A program made the position numbers and the translations under genes. This document shows positions 43,292-52,931 of a stretch of 64,000 bases of DNA, one piece after another; position 1 is the stretch's first letter; every line of letters begins with the position of its first letter. The notes under the pieces are model-generated. The model saw only the letters and a program-made list of their open reading frames with translations, ran no database searches and was not told the DNA's origin. The stretch covers positions 1-64,000 of the forward strand of contig CAUQXI010000004.1 in the NCBI GenBank assembly GCA_963522145.1, read 5' to 3'. The DNA comes from Mesorhizobium_B sp963522145 (lineage in GTDB: Bacteria; Pseudomonadota; Alphaproteobacteria; Rhizobiales; Rhizobiaceae).

Positions 43292-44269
43292 CTAGCGCAC
43301 ATATTGCAGGTCGGCATTGTAGTATTCGTCCACATTGTCCGGCGTGATGACCGGCGTTTCCGTGATGATCCGCTTCGGCACGGGCTCTCCCTTCAGCACG
43401 CGAACGGCCATGTCCACTCCGACGGAGCCTCCGGTGGCGTAGATCGCGGTTGCCTGGAGCCAGCCGTCCTTGATCGCCTGGAACGCCTCACGCTGGCCGT
43501 CCACGCCGATCAGGAACACTTCGCCCGGCTTGAAGCCCGCTTCCTTGAGCACGTTGATCGCGCCGAGGATCATCGGGTCGTTATGGGCATAGATAGCCTT
43601 GAACTGGCCGCGGTAACGGGTCAGCCAGTCTTCCACGATGGGGATGGCAGGCGCCAGGTCGTAATTGGCCGGCTGTGCGTCAAGGCGCTTGATGTTGTCC
43701 TTTCCGGTGATCGCAGAAGCGAAGCCCTCATGGCGCTGGATGGTCGGCGTGGCGCCGGGGACGCCTTCCAGTTCAAGGAAGTTCCAATTGTCGCCGAGCT
43801 TGCCGACCGCGTATTTGCCGATCTCTTCGCCGATCTGCAGGTTATTCCCGCCGATGAAGACATTGTAGTCCTCGCCGACGACCTCGCGGTCGAGCACGAC
43901 GAGCGGAATACCAGCCTTCTTGATGGCTTCCACGGCCGGAACGAGCGCCTGCGCCTCGCGCGGGCTCATCATGATCAGATCGACCTTGCGGGATATCAGA
44001 TCCTCGACATCTGCGATCTGCTTCTCGTTGGCGCCCTTGCCATCGGTGAAAATGAACTCCTTGATGAGATCAGGATACTTCTTCGCCTGCGCCTCGGCGC
44101 TGGTCACCATGAACGCCCGCCACGGGTGATCCATCGTGTCCTGCGAGAAACCGATGGTCCAGGGCGGGGGGCCGAACGGGTTTTCCTGGGCCTGGGCCAC
44201 AGCCGATGCGCCCACAGTGAGGGCAAGAGCGGCCGCGCCGATCGCGGCGGTAAATCGACGTCTGTTCAT
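43292..44269 (-). CDS. Periplasmic sugar-binding protein, importer 4
   Basis: 325 residues from ATG 44269 with GGGAGGAC upstream. The N-terminus (MNRRRFTAAIGAAALAL) has a twin-arginine-like pattern and a cleavage region near VAQAQEN. The body is RbsB-like: GFSQDTMDHPW, LISRKVDLIMMSP, HNDPMILGAI and GVDGQREAF. It is the first gene of the leftward operon that ends in the crotonase and GMC genes. Confidence 0.92.
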   Translation of the reverse strand: MNRRRFTAAIGAAALALTVGASAVAQAQENPFGPPPWTIGFSQDTMDHPWRAFMVTSAEAQAKKYPDLIKEFIFTDGKGANEKQIADVEDLISRKVDLIMMSPREAQALVPAVEAIKKAGIPLVVLDREVVGEDYNVFIGGNNLQIGEEIGKYAVGKLGDNWNFLELEGVPGATPTIQRHEGFASAITGKDNIKRLDAQPANYDLAPAIPIVEDWLTRYRGQFKAIYAHNDPMILGAINVLKEAGFKPGEVFLIGVDGQREAFQAIKDGWLQATAIYATGGSVGVDMAVRVLKGEPVPKRIITETPVITPDNVDEYYNADLQYVR

Positions 44270-44396
44270 TCCAGTCCTCCCTGCGACCGACACAAGCGGT
44301 CGCCTTCTTCGATCGATCGGAGCGCCGAATGGCGTTACGTACGCAGGCACTCCGGGTGACACGTTCCTGCCAAAGCCTCCCGGGCGGAACGTGCAT

Positions 44397-44426
44397 ATGA
44401 TGTTTAGGAGAAAACATGATTGTCAA
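44397..44426 (-). promoter_or_regulatory. Leftward promoter with internal inverted repeat (LacI operator candidate)
   Basis: On the minus strand a perfect TTGACA (44426-44421) and CATCAT (44402-44397) are 18 bp apart, about 130 bp before the importer 4 binding-protein gene. Between the boxes lies ATGTTT-N6-AAACAT (44400-44417), an 18-bp inverted repeat, the size and placement expected for a LacI-family operator. The LacI gene at 46341 is the obvious candidate. Confidence 0.5.
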
Positions 44427-44560
44427 TGAATTTTACTGAAAGACTGCAGGCTACCTCTAATTTTATGGGAACGATCCCCTCGCTGGAGCGCAGAAAAAGG
44501 CTCAATCCAGCTGTTCGATGGCCCTACGGAAGCCGACACAAAGTTCTTTGTAGAGATATT

Positions 44561-44599
44561 CACTAAAATCTTGACACTTCTTTTAGTGGCAGCTCCAAT
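44561..44599 (+). promoter_or_regulatory. Rightward promoter with flanking inverted repeat
   Basis: TTGACA at 44571-44576 and TCCAAT at 44594-44599 are separated by 17 bp and precede the GMC start by about 55 bp. The inverted repeat CACTAAAA-N12-TTTTAGTG (44561-44588) brackets the -35 box exactly, so a protein bound there would block or recruit polymerase. It differs in sequence from the leftward repeat. Confidence 0.5.
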
Positions 44600-44654
44600 G
44601 CCTCCGCTTCGTGCTTCCTGAGGAAGTGTCGCACGGATCGAGGAGGTCACCAGT

Positions 44655-46250
44655 TTGTACGACTACATCATCATCGGAGCCGGCTCTGCCGGGTGCGTGC
44701 TTGCCTTCCGTTTGACTGAGGATCCCGCTGTCAAAGTTCTGCTTCTTGAGGCCGGCGGCCCTGATCGAGACCCGATGATCCACATTCCCGGAGGGTTCGC
44801 CAAGCTCCAGAAGCCAAGTGTGAACTGGTGCTTTTCGACGGTTCCCCAGAAGCGTCTCAACGATCGCCGGCTCTGGTTCCCGCTGGGCAAGACACTCGGC
44901 GGATCAAGCTCGATCAACGGGATGATCTATATCCGCGGTCAGAAGGAGGATTACGACTCCTGGGCCGAGGGAGGTAATTCCGGTTGGTCCTACGAAAATG
45001 TCCTGCCTTATTTCCGAAGGGCCGAGAACAACCAACGGCTTGCCGGCCGCTTCCACGGCAATGACGGGCCGCTGACGGTCAGCGACCAACGTTCGCCCAA
45101 CCCGCTCGCCCGTGCCTATGTGCTTGCGGCGCAGCAGGCGGGCTATCCCTTCAATCCCGACTTCAACGGCGAAACGCAGCTTGGCACCAACCTCTACCAG
45201 GTCACCCAGCATGATGGCCGCCGGGCGAGCGCGGCCGTCTGCTATCTGAGGCCGGCCATGAAGCGATCGAACCTCACGGTGGTGACGCATGCCATGAGCC
45301 GCCGGCTCCTTGTCCAGCAGGGGCGGGTTGTCGGCGTGGAATATGCTCGCAACGGGGTGGTCGAGACGGCGCGCTGCGAGCGGGAAGTCCTGCTCAGTGC
45401 GGGCGCCATCGGGTCACCCAAACTCCTGTTGCTTTCGGGCATCGGCCCAGCCGATGAGCTCAACGCTCTCGGGATAACACCCGTCCACGATCTGCCCGGG
45501 GTGGGACGCAACTATCAGGACCACCTCAATTCCTATGTCGTGTGCGATCTGAACACGCCGATCTCCTATGACGGCCAGCACGAATTTCCGAGGAACATCA
45601 AGCACGGCATCCAGTATCTTCTCTACCGCACCGGCGCCCCCACCTCGCCGGTTGCGGAAGGCGGATGCTTCATCAGCAGCGACGGCAGCGGTCGGGCAGA
45701 CATCCAGACCCATGTGCTGCCCGCCTATGTCGTGAATGCCGCACGCACGCGCGTTGAAGGCAACGGCATCACGATCAACTCCTGCGTCATGCGGCCGAAA
45801 AGCCGCGGAACGGTCAAGCTTGCCTCCGCCAATCCGGAAGACATGCCGCTGATCGATCCCAATTACCACGACCACGAATATGATCGGCGCATGTCAATCG
45901 AAAGTATTCGCCGCATCCGAGAGATCCTGACCCAGCCGGCGATCGCGAAATACATCCGCACCGAGCGCTTTCCAGGCAGAGGGAAAGATAGTGACGAGGA
46001 CATACTGTCCTATGTCAGGCAATATGCCTCGGTCGATTATCATCCTTCGGGCACCTGCCGGATGGGAACGGGGCAGGACGCCGTGGTCGATCCGGAACTG
46101 CGCCTTCACGGGATGGATGGCATCCGCGTCGTCGACAACTCCATCATGCCCTATCTCAACAGCGGCAACACCAACGCTCCGGCCATCATGATCGGAGAAA
46201 AGGGGGCAGCCCTTGTTCGCGGGGAAGAAATGCTGCACGAGGCGGCTTAG
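44655..46250 (+). CDS. GMC-family flavin oxidoreductase, copy 2
   Basis: 531 residues from TTG 44655, which has GAGGAGG eight bases upstream. FAD motif IGAGSAGCVLAFRL, second motif GGSSSINGMIYIRG, active-site His in YHPSGTCRMG and Asn in SGNTNAPA are all present. It is the first gene of the rightward unit followed by LacI and a lactonase, so a sugar-like alcohol or lactol may be oxidised to a lactone that the downstream enzyme opens. That chain is inference. Confidence 0.92.
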   Translation: MYDYIIIGAGSAGCVLAFRLTEDPAVKVLLLEAGGPDRDPMIHIPGGFAKLQKPSVNWCFSTVPQKRLNDRRLWFPLGKTLGGSSSINGMIYIRGQKEDYDSWAEGGNSGWSYENVLPYFRRAENNQRLAGRFHGNDGPLTVSDQRSPNPLARAYVLAAQQAGYPFNPDFNGETQLGTNLYQVTQHDGRRASAAVCYLRPAMKRSNLTVVTHAMSRRLLVQQGRVVGVEYARNGVVETARCEREVLLSAGAIGSPKLLLLSGIGPADELNALGITPVHDLPGVGRNYQDHLNSYVVCDLNTPISYDGQHEFPRNIKHGIQYLLYRTGAPTSPVAEGGCFISSDGSGRADIQTHVLPAYVVNAARTRVEGNGITINSCVMRPKSRGTVKLASANPEDMPLIDPNYHDHEYDRRMSIESIRRIREILTQPAIAKYIRTERFPGRGKDSDEDILSYVRQYASVDYHPSGTCRMGTGQDAVVDPELRLHGMDGIRVVDNSIMPYLNSGNTNAPAIMIGEKGAALVRGEEMLHEAA

Positions 46251-46340
46251 CATGGACCAGAGGCCGAGTGCAGCGCGCGTGGACCCGACGGGGTGCGCGC
46301 AACAGGCGACCAGCCGCGACGAGTTGCCATTGGTGATGAG

Positions 46341-47396
46341 ATGAGTATGCGTCAGCCGCCTGCACGTCGGGTCACCATTCACGATGTTGCGAAGGCAGCC
46401 AACGTTTCTCCGGCAACTGTCTCGCTTGTTCTGCATGAGAAGGGACAACTTCCCCAGCTTACGCGCGAGCGCGTGCTCGAAGCGGCAGGTGCCGTCGGCT
46501 ACCGGAGACGTCTCAATGGTCGCGCAAGCAAAACTCGGCGTAACACCTACGGCCTCATAGTCGACGACATACGCAACCCTTATTTCCACGAACTGTACCA
46601 GGGTATCACTGACGGGCTCGACCCTTCAGACGGCGCACTATTCATGGTCGCTACAAACGACATCATCGAGCGTCAAGCCGCTGCTTTCGACAACTTTGTC
46701 CAGACGGGCACTGCCGGCCTGATCGTTGTGCCTGCTTCGGGAAGCCATCCGGAGGACTTCGAGCAACTCACAACCGCGCGCATCCCGCATCTACTGGTAG
46801 TGCGCAATATTGGCCACGCCGATATCGATTACATCGGCGGAAACCCGATGCTCGGCATGATGATGGCGACGGAACATCTCGTATCGCTCGGGCATCGGCG
46901 CATCGCCTTCGTTGGAGGGTATCGGTCAAATTTCGCCTTCAACGAGCGCTATGCGGGCTTCATCTCAACAATGATGAAGCATGACGTTCCAATCAGCGAG
47001 CACCTTGTCGTCAACGGAGGGAGCACGAAGGCCTTCGGGCGCAAGGCCGCTGCCGATCTCCTGCAAGGTGCCAACCCGCCAACGGCGTTTATCGGCTATA
47101 ACGATCTTGTTGCCATCGGGATTATGAACAGCCTCACGGAGGCTGGGCTTCTTCCCGGCCGCGATGTCGCAGTGATGGGTTATGATGACATTCCTGAGGC
47201 TTCTGAGCAGCCGGTGCCGCTGACCACGGTTGCCACGCCTGCCTATCAGCTGGGCAAGGTCGTCGCGAACGCGCTTGGTCGCATGAAGGCCGATCCGGGC
47301 CATGGCCCTATCAACATTACATTTCCGCCGACGCTGATGCGCAGGCAAAGCTGCGGTGGGCAATTGATTGCGCCGCTGAAGACAGCGGCCAGATAA
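46341..47396 (+). CDS. LacI-family transcriptional regulator
   Basis: 351 residues from ATG 46341. The N-terminal helix-turn-helix is VTIHDVAKAANVSPATVSLVL, followed by the hinge region and a periplasmic-binding-protein-like effector domain (GLIVDDIRNPYF, GYNDLVAIGIM, VMGYDDIPEAS). It lies 90 bp after the GMC gene. It probably represses both divergent operons of module 4 until a sugar ligand is bound. Confidence 0.9.
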   Translation: MSMRQPPARRVTIHDVAKAANVSPATVSLVLHEKGQLPQLTRERVLEAAGAVGYRRRLNGRASKTRRNTYGLIVDDIRNPYFHELYQGITDGLDPSDGALFMVATNDIIERQAAAFDNFVQTGTAGLIVVPASGSHPEDFEQLTTARIPHLLVVRNIGHADIDYIGGNPMLGMMMATEHLVSLGHRRIAFVGGYRSNFAFNERYAGFISTMMKHDVPISEHLVVNGGSTKAFGRKAAADLLQGANPPTAFIGYNDLVAIGIMNSLTEAGLLPGRDVAVMGYDDIPEASEQPVPLTTVATPAYQLGKVVANALGRMKADPGHGPINITFPPTLMRRQSCGGQLIAPLKTAAR

Positions 47397-47519
47397 TAGA
47401 ATGCCGCTTGGTTTCTACGCGACGATTTCTGCTTCCACGATCTTTGCGTCAAGCAAGTTCGCAAGCGTGATCGTGCCCACCTATGACCGGACGGACAGGA
47501 CCGCCCCCATCAGAGAACG

Positions 47520-48398
47520 ATGCCCATGATCGTGGATGCTCACCATCATCTGTGGCGCCCGGACCGCGGCGACTATCACTGGCTGGGTGCGGCGCCGGAG
47601 ATCTTGCGTTGCGACTACATGCCGGCCGACTTGGCGCCGATCCTGACCCGCTTCGGCGTCGTGCGGACGGTGCTCGTCCAGGCGGCACAGACGGTGGCCG
47701 AAACGGACTTCCTGCTCGACCTCGCGGAAAAAACCGAGTTCATTGCCGGCGTGGTCGGCTGGCTCGACCTCGAAGACGAAGATTTTCCCGCCATGTTGCG
47801 GCGCTACAGCGCGCGGCCGAAGCTCGTGGGGCTGCGTCCCATGCTGCAGGATCTCGACGATGATGCATGGATCCTGCGCCCGCGCGTTCTGCGCGGTCTC
47901 GAGCGAATCGCCGAGAGCGGCCTCGCCTTCGACCTCCTGACATACCCGTGCCACCTCAAGTCTGTCGCGGCCGCGCTGGAGCTGGTTCCCGGGTTGCGGG
48001 CAGTCGTCGATCACCTGTCCAAGCCACCGATCCGCAGCGGGGAGGTGGAGCCCTGGAAGGATGACATGGCGCGTCTCGCCTCGTTCAGCACGCTCCACTG
48101 CAAGCTGTCCGGCATGATCACCGAAGCCGACCCCTCGCATTGGAGCGTCTCCCAGCTTGAGCCTTACGTCCGTCACGTGGCCGACTGTTTCGGTGCGGAC
48201 CGCCTGATGTTCGGCAGCGACTGGCCGGTGTGTCGCTCGGTCGCCGAATATGGCGAGGTGCTTGCCGCAACTTTACTTGCTCTTCCGCATGAGATGCGAG
48301 GCGACGAGCGCGTCCTCTTTCAGAATGCCGTTCGCTTCTATCGCCTGAGCCTCCAGGACGCCTCGACCAAACAGGCAAGGAACCCGCTTGCCGGCTGA
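47520..48398 (+). CDS. Amidohydrolase-family sugar lactonase
   Basis: 292 residues. The metal motif DAHHHLW at the N-terminus and MFGSDWPVC near the C-terminus place it in the L-fuconolactonase/L-rhamnonolactonase group (COG3618). DHLSKPP in the middle is also typical. It opens a sugar lactone to the acid. It could serve the GMC oxidase upstream or the fucose-like module downstream, where an aldo/keto reductase would produce a lactone. The ribosome site (AGAGAA) is weak. Confidence 0.87.
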   Translation: MPMIVDAHHHLWRPDRGDYHWLGAAPEILRCDYMPADLAPILTRFGVVRTVLVQAAQTVAETDFLLDLAEKTEFIAGVVGWLDLEDEDFPAMLRRYSARPKLVGLRPMLQDLDDDAWILRPRVLRGLERIAESGLAFDLLTYPCHLKSVAAALELVPGLRAVVDHLSKPPIRSGEVEPWKDDMARLASFSTLHCKLSGMITEADPSHWSVSQLEPYVRHVADCFGADRLMFGSDWPVCRSVAEYGEVLAATLLALPHEMRGDERVLFQNAVRFYRLSLQDASTKQARNPLAG

Positions 48399-48461
48399 CA
48401 CCTCTCGGGCAGTTTTTGGCACGGCCAGCTGATCCGGAGAGGCTGAGCCGGCGCCAGTTTG

Positions 48462-48492
48462 CCGGCGGGATGGCTGAGCGCCTTCCCGCCGG
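48462..48492. terminator. Hairpin between convergent genes
   Basis: CCGGCGGGA and TCCCGCCGG form a perfect 9-bp stem around a 13-base loop in the 115-bp gap between the lactonase and importer 5 binding-protein stops. It could end transcription from both sides, though no U-tract is present. Confidence 0.4.
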
Positions 48493-48513
48493 GTCTGCAA
48501 AGCCGAGAAGGCG

Positions 48514-49449
48514 TCAGAAGGCCGGCTTCACGGAGTCCACATTGGTCTTGGTCACGACCGTCAGCGGGATCGGCAGGCGGTCCTTGACCTCCTTGCCGTC
48601 GAGGATCTGCGCCATGGTATCGATGGCGAGCTTGCCGTCCTCATCGGGCGACTGGACGATGGTGGAATACATCTCGCCCGAGCGGATCGATTCGAAGGCG
48701 TCCTTCTGTCCATTGATGCCTACCGTGGGCGGCATGGGCTTGCCGGAGTTGGCTTCCTTCCAGGCGTCGATGAAGCCGCGCGCCATGGTATCGTCGTTCG
48801 CGTAGACGCCCTTGATCTTGTCACCGAAGCGCGTGATGAGGTCGCGGCTGGCGACAAGCGCCTTCTGCTGGTCGAAGTCCGCGTTGACCGTGTCGAGAAC
48901 CTCGATCTTGCTGTTGAGCTCCTTCAGGCGGTCGGTGAAGCCGCCCACGCGGCCGAGCGTGGTTCCGTTGCCGGCTTGGCCGGCGATCACCACTACGCCA
49001 CCTTCGCCCTTCAGCACCTCGTTGAGCGAGTCGGCTGCCATCTCTCCTTCCTCGTAGACATCCGGTCCCGTGAAGGACTTGACGAACGGCTTGGCCTGCT
49101 CGCCCATGGGCGAGTTGATCAGGATGGCGGGGATGTTGGCCTGCTGGGCACGGGCAAGACCGGGGATGTATGCCTGCGGGTCGAGCGGCCAAAGGATGAT
49201 GCCGTCGGCCTTGCGCGCGATGCAGGTGTTGATCTGCTCAGTGCCGGTCTGAACATCGAAGTTCTGGCTGAGCGTGAGCACCTCGATGCCGAGTTCCTTT
49301 GCGCGGGCCTCGAGCGCCTTGTTGGCCGGGGTGGCATAGGCATGCGCGTCTGCCGCGGTCACGTAGCAGACCGTCTTGGCCTGCGCCCAGCCCGCTGAAC
49401 ACAGGAGCGCAAGCGCGCCCGCCAGAAGCACGGATTTCCGAGAAGCCAT
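48514..49449 (-). CDS. Periplasmic sugar-binding protein, importer 5
   Basis: 311 residues; of two adjacent ATG codons, 49449 is best placed after AAGGAGG. A signal peptide ends near GWAQAK. RbsB-like features include CYVTAADAHAY, CIARKADGIILWPLDP, YANDDTMARGF and VGINGQKDAF. It is the last gene of the leftward operon ATPase-permease-permease-binding protein, an unusual position because binding-protein genes are usually first. Confidence 0.9.
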   Translation of the reverse strand: MASRKSVLLAGALALLCSAGWAQAKTVCYVTAADAHAYATPANKALEARAKELGIEVLTLSQNFDVQTGTEQINTCIARKADGIILWPLDPQAYIPGLARAQQANIPAILINSPMGEQAKPFVKSFTGPDVYEEGEMAADSLNEVLKGEGGVVVIAGQAGNGTTLGRVGGFTDRLKELNSKIEVLDTVNADFDQQKALVASRDLITRFGDKIKGVYANDDTMARGFIDAWKEANSGKPMPPTVGINGQKDAFESIRSGEMYSTIVQSPDEDGKLAIDTMAQILDGKEVKDRLPIPLTVVTKTNVDSVKPAF

Positions 49450-49474
49450 CATTTCCTCCTTGTGAATGGCGACG

Positions 49475-50440
49475 TTAGCCTGCGGCGGCTGCCGGGGCAT
49501 GGCTGCGCCCGCCGGCCCGGACCGAGCGGTCCATGACGACGAGCAGGATCAGGATGAGGCCGGCCACGACCTGCTGGACGTAGGCGGGCACGGATTCGAA
49601 CTCCATCGCGGTGGTGAGCGCCGCGATTGTGAGCACGCCGCCGAGCGTGCCGAGCGCGGAGCCCCGGCCGCCTTCAAGGCGCGTGCCCCCCACCACCACG
49701 GCGGCAATTACGGTGACGGTGAATTCGGAACCGAACACCGGCGATCCCGTGTTGGTGACGAGGCTCTGCATGACCCCGGCCAGGCCGGCGAGCGTGCTGG
49801 CGAAGACGAAGCCCAGAAAGATCACCTTGGCTGACGAAATGCCGCTGGCCTCTGCGGACGCAGCGTTGGAGCCCGTGGCAAACAGGTTTCGACCGGCCAC
49901 GGTGCGGGTGAGCCAGAAGTGAAGCAGCACGATGCCCGCCAGAAACAGCGCGCTGCGCACCGTGAAGACATCGAGATAGATGTGCGCCAGCGCCAGCGAG
50001 AACATGATGTCGGTTCCCCCGACGGGCTGGCTCGCGGTCACCCAGTGGGCGACCGAGCGGAAGATCAGCATGGTGGCGAGCGTGGCCACCAGCGAGTTGA
50101 TCTTGAGGCCGACGCAGAGGATGCCGTTGACGAGGCCGGCCGCCGTTCCGGTGAGCACACCCGCCAGCGCCGCAGGCCAGACGCCCAGCGCGGGCTGGAG
50201 CATGATCGCGACAATGCCGCTCAGCGCGAACACGGCTCCGCCGGAAAGGTCGATCTGCCCTGAGATCAGCAGAACGGTCAGGCCGATGGCGATGATGCCG
50301 ATGGTGGAAGCGCGGTCGAGGCCGAGCGACAGCGTTGTCAGACTGAAAAAGCCGGGCACGACCAGAGCTGCCACGATCAGGGTCAAAGCGAGGATCAGCC
50401 CGACGCGGAAGCGTATGATACGGGACAAGGCGGTTATCAC
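49475..50440 (-). CDS. Sugar ABC transporter permease, importer 5, subunit 2
   Basis: 321 residues from a GTG that overlaps the preceding stop (GTGA). RbsC-type motifs are SGQIDLSGGAVFALSG, TGSNAASAEASGI and GGTRLEGGRGS. A longer open frame upstream in the same register is antisense noise of the partner gene, and the overlap start is preferred. Confidence 0.9.
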   Translation of the reverse strand: MITALSRIIRFRVGLILALTLIVAALVVPGFFSLTTLSLGLDRASTIGIIAIGLTVLLISGQIDLSGGAVFALSGIVAIMLQPALGVWPAALAGVLTGTAAGLVNGILCVGLKINSLVATLATMLIFRSVAHWVTASQPVGGTDIMFSLALAHIYLDVFTVRSALFLAGIVLLHFWLTRTVAGRNLFATGSNAASAEASGISSAKVIFLGFVFASTLAGLAGVMQSLVTNTGSPVFGSEFTVTVIAAVVVGGTRLEGGRGSALGTLGGVLTIAALTTAMEFESVPAYVQQVVAGLILILLVVMDRSVRAGGRSHAPAAAAG

Positions 50441-51435
50441 GCGACACCCCGCTTGCGCAGCGCCACGTCGAGCGCCACCGCAATGGCGATCAGGAGGCCG
50501 AGCACGAAGCCCTGGATCGGAGTACGGACGCCTTCCAGGACCATCACATTGGTCAGAAGCTGCACGAAGATCAGGCCGGCGATCGAGCGCGGAATTGAAC
50601 CGAAGCCGCCCATGATCGAGACACCGCCCACCACAACAGCCGTGATTGCGCTGAACTCGTATCCCGTACCCACCAGCGGGCGGGCGCTTTGCAGGGTAAG
50701 GCCGAGCAGCGCCCCGCTCAGGCCGCTGCAAAGCGCGGTGATCACAAAGGCGCCCGCCTTCACGGCACGTACCGGCACGGCACTTGCCTCGGCCGCGCGG
50801 GCACTGCCTCCGGTGGCGACTGTCCACCGGCCCCAGAACGAGCGCGACAGCACGAAGTGGCCGACCAGGGCGACCGCGGCGAAGACCAGCACGATCACGG
50901 GTATGCCAAGCACGCGGCCCTTGACGAGCGCCGCTGTGGATGGATCCGTTCCATAAACGATGACGCCGCCGACCAAGGCCTGAACGACGCCCAGAACGAT
51001 GGTGCCGACGCTCAGCGTGGCAATGATGGGATTGATGCCGACATAGCCGATCAGCAGCCCGTTCACGAGGCCGCACAGCCCTGCCAAGGCCACCGCAACA
51101 ACAAAGGCAGGCACCGGCCCGATCACGGGCTGGAGAGCGAGAGCCAGGATCGCGCCGCAGGCGATCGTCGCGGGCACGGACAGATCGGCCATGCCGCCGA
51201 CGACGAGCACGAATGTCATGCCCACGACCACGATGCCCACAATCGCCATCGAGGTCAGAATGTTGACCAGGTTGCCCGAGGTGAAGAACACCGGGCTCGC
51301 CAGCGAGCCGTAGAGCACGACGGCCAGGATCGCGAGAACCAGCGCGCCCTGCGAGGCGAACCGCGCGAGGCGGCTGCCGCGATTGAACCGGGAGCCGTCG
51401 GCAAGCGCGGGCATGGGGAGCGACGCGTCGATCAT
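50437..51435 (-). CDS. Sugar ABC transporter permease, importer 5, subunit 1
   Basis: 332 residues, RbsC-type: a variant first motif GGMADLSVPA, TGGSARAAEASAV and GGVSIMGGFGS. The start overlaps the ATPase stop by 4 bp (ATGA) and its stop overlaps the next permease start, so the operon is translationally coupled. Confidence 0.92.
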   Translation of the reverse strand: MIDASLPMPALADGSRFNRGSRLARFASQGALVLAILAVVLYGSLASPVFFTSGNLVNILTSMAIVGIVVVGMTFVLVVGGMADLSVPATIACGAILALALQPVIGPVPAFVVAVALAGLCGLVNGLLIGYVGINPIIATLSVGTIVLGVVQALVGGVIVYGTDPSTAALVKGRVLGIPVIVLVFAAVALVGHFVLSRSFWGRWTVATGGSARAAEASAVPVRAVKAGAFVITALCSGLSGALLGLTLQSARPLVGTGYEFSAITAVVVGGVSIMGGFGSIPRSIAGLIFVQLLTNVMVLEGVRTPIQGFVLGLLIAIAVALDVALRKRGVA

Positions 51436-52931
51436 GCCGCCTCCTCCCCTGTGGCGAGGGCCATGATGCGCTCGTCGCTCAACGATGCGCGGTCAAGGGG
51501 CGCGCAGGCATGGCCTTCCCGCATCACGACCACGCGGTCGCACACGCCCAGAACCTCCGGCAGCTCGGAGGAAATCATGACGACCGCCATTCCCTTGCTG
51601 ACGAGCTCTCCGATGATGCGATGGATTTCCGCCTTCGCGCCAACGTCCACGCCCCGCGTGGGTTCGTCGAGGATCAGCACGGAGGGGCTGGCGGACAGCC
51701 ATTTCGAGATCACCGCCTTCTGCTGATTGCCCCCCGAAAGAAGGGCGATGCGGCGCTCGGGGTCGGCAGGAACGATGGAGAACTCCTTTGCATAGCGCGC
51801 GGCAAGACTGCGATCCGCCCGCATGCTCACCCTGCCGAAGCGAGCCAGCCTGCGGAGAACGGGAAGGCTGATGTTCTCGCGCACGGTCATGGCAGGCACG
51901 ATCCCGTCGAGCTTGCGGTCTTCCGGCACATAAACGATGCCCGCCTTGACCGCCGCGGACGGCGAACGGATGGATACGGGCCTGCCGTGAACCTCGATGG
52001 TCCCGGCGGTAAGGCCCGCAAGGCCGAAAATCGCCTTGGCGACCTCCGTCCGTCCTGCACCGACAAGTCCGGTCAGGCCGAGGATCTCGCCGGCCCGCAC
52101 GTCGAAGCTGATATTTTCGAAGTTCGCGCCATCGCTCAAGCCGTCGATCTTGAGGACGACGTCGCCGATCCGAGAAGGCGTCTTCGGAAAGACATTGGTG
52201 ACATCCCGGCCCACCATCAGCTTGATCATCTCGCTCGCCGTAATGCCGCGCGCGGGCCGCGTATCGATCATGTTGCCGTCGCGGAGGATCGTCACATCGT
52301 CGGCAATTTCCAGCACCTCCTTCAACCGATGGCTGATATAGATGATGGCGATGCCTTGATCCCGCATCCTGCGCAGGATGCCGAACAGCGCGGCGGTCTC
52401 ATGTTCGCTCAGGCTCGAGGTCGGCTCGTCGAGGACGATGATCCTCGGATCCGCAGCATAGGCCTTGGCGATCTCCACGAGCTGCTGCTGGCTGATCGGC
52501 AGGTCGCCGAGGCGAGCGCGAGGATCGACCGCGGCGCCGAGTTGCTTGAGGACGGCTGCCGTGTCGCGGATCATCGCCGCTTTGTCGACCATGCCCCATC
52601 TGCGCGGCATCCGGCCAAGGAAGACGTTCTCGGCGACCGACAGGTCGGGCACCAGGTTGAGCTCCTGATGAACCATGCGGATGCCGAGCTTCTGGGCGTC
52701 GGCGGGCTTGCGCATCCTGACCTCAACTCCAGCGATCTCGGTGGTGCCGGTTGTCGGTGCGTAGGTTCCGCTAAGCACCTTCATCAGCGTCGACTTGCCG
52801 GCCCCGTTCTCGCCGACCACCGCATGCACGGACCCATAGCGCACCGCGAAGTTGACGTTTGAGAGAGCCTTGACGCCCGGAAACGTCTTGCTGATGCCGC
52901 GCATGCTCAAGGCGCAGTCGGAAGCATCCAT
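51432..52931 (-). CDS. Sugar ABC transporter ATPase (RbsA-like), importer 5
   Basis: 499 residues; ATG 52931 has GGGAGGAGG upstream. Walker A GENGAGKST, Walker B IIVLDEPTSSL, second Walker region GLVGAGRTEV and signature LSGGNQQKAVISKWL with LILDEPTRGVD are present. It is the first gene of the leftward operon, and a GntR operator candidate lies 125 bp before its start. Confidence 0.93.
   Translation of the reverse strand: MDASDCALSMRGISKTFPGVKALSNVNFAVRYGSVHAVVGENGAGKSTLMKVLSGTYAPTTGTTEIAGVEVRMRKPADAQKLGIRMVHQELNLVPDLSVAENVFLGRMPRRWGMVDKAAMIRDTAAVLKQLGAAVDPRARLGDLPISQQQLVEIAKAYAADPRIIVLDEPTSSLSEHETAALFGILRRMRDQGIAIIYISHRLKEVLEIADDVTILRDGNMIDTRPARGITASEMIKLMVGRDVTNVFPKTPSRIGDVVLKIDGLSDGANFENISFDVRAGEILGLTGLVGAGRTEVAKAIFGLAGLTAGTIEVHGRPVSIRSPSAAVKAGIVYVPEDRKLDGIVPAMTVRENISLPVLRRLARFGRVSMRADRSLAARYAKEFSIVPADPERRIALLSGGNQQKAVISKWLSASPSVLILDEPTRGVDVGAKAEIHRIIGELVSKGMAVVMISSELPEVLGVCDRVVVMREGHACAPLDRASLSDERIMALATGEEAA

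Larger units (their letters stand above)
44270..44654. other. AT-rich divergent control region of module 4 (385 bp, no gene)
   Basis: This gap between importer 4 and the second GMC gene is clearly more AT-rich than its surroundings and contains a good -35 box in each direction, each overlapped by or next to an inverted repeat (listed separately). No convincing short gene is seen. Confidence 0.6.

Noticed and set aside
47401..47526. 41-codon open frame before the lactonase
   Set aside because: No ribosome site, no similarity and overlap with the lactonase start; treated as leader.
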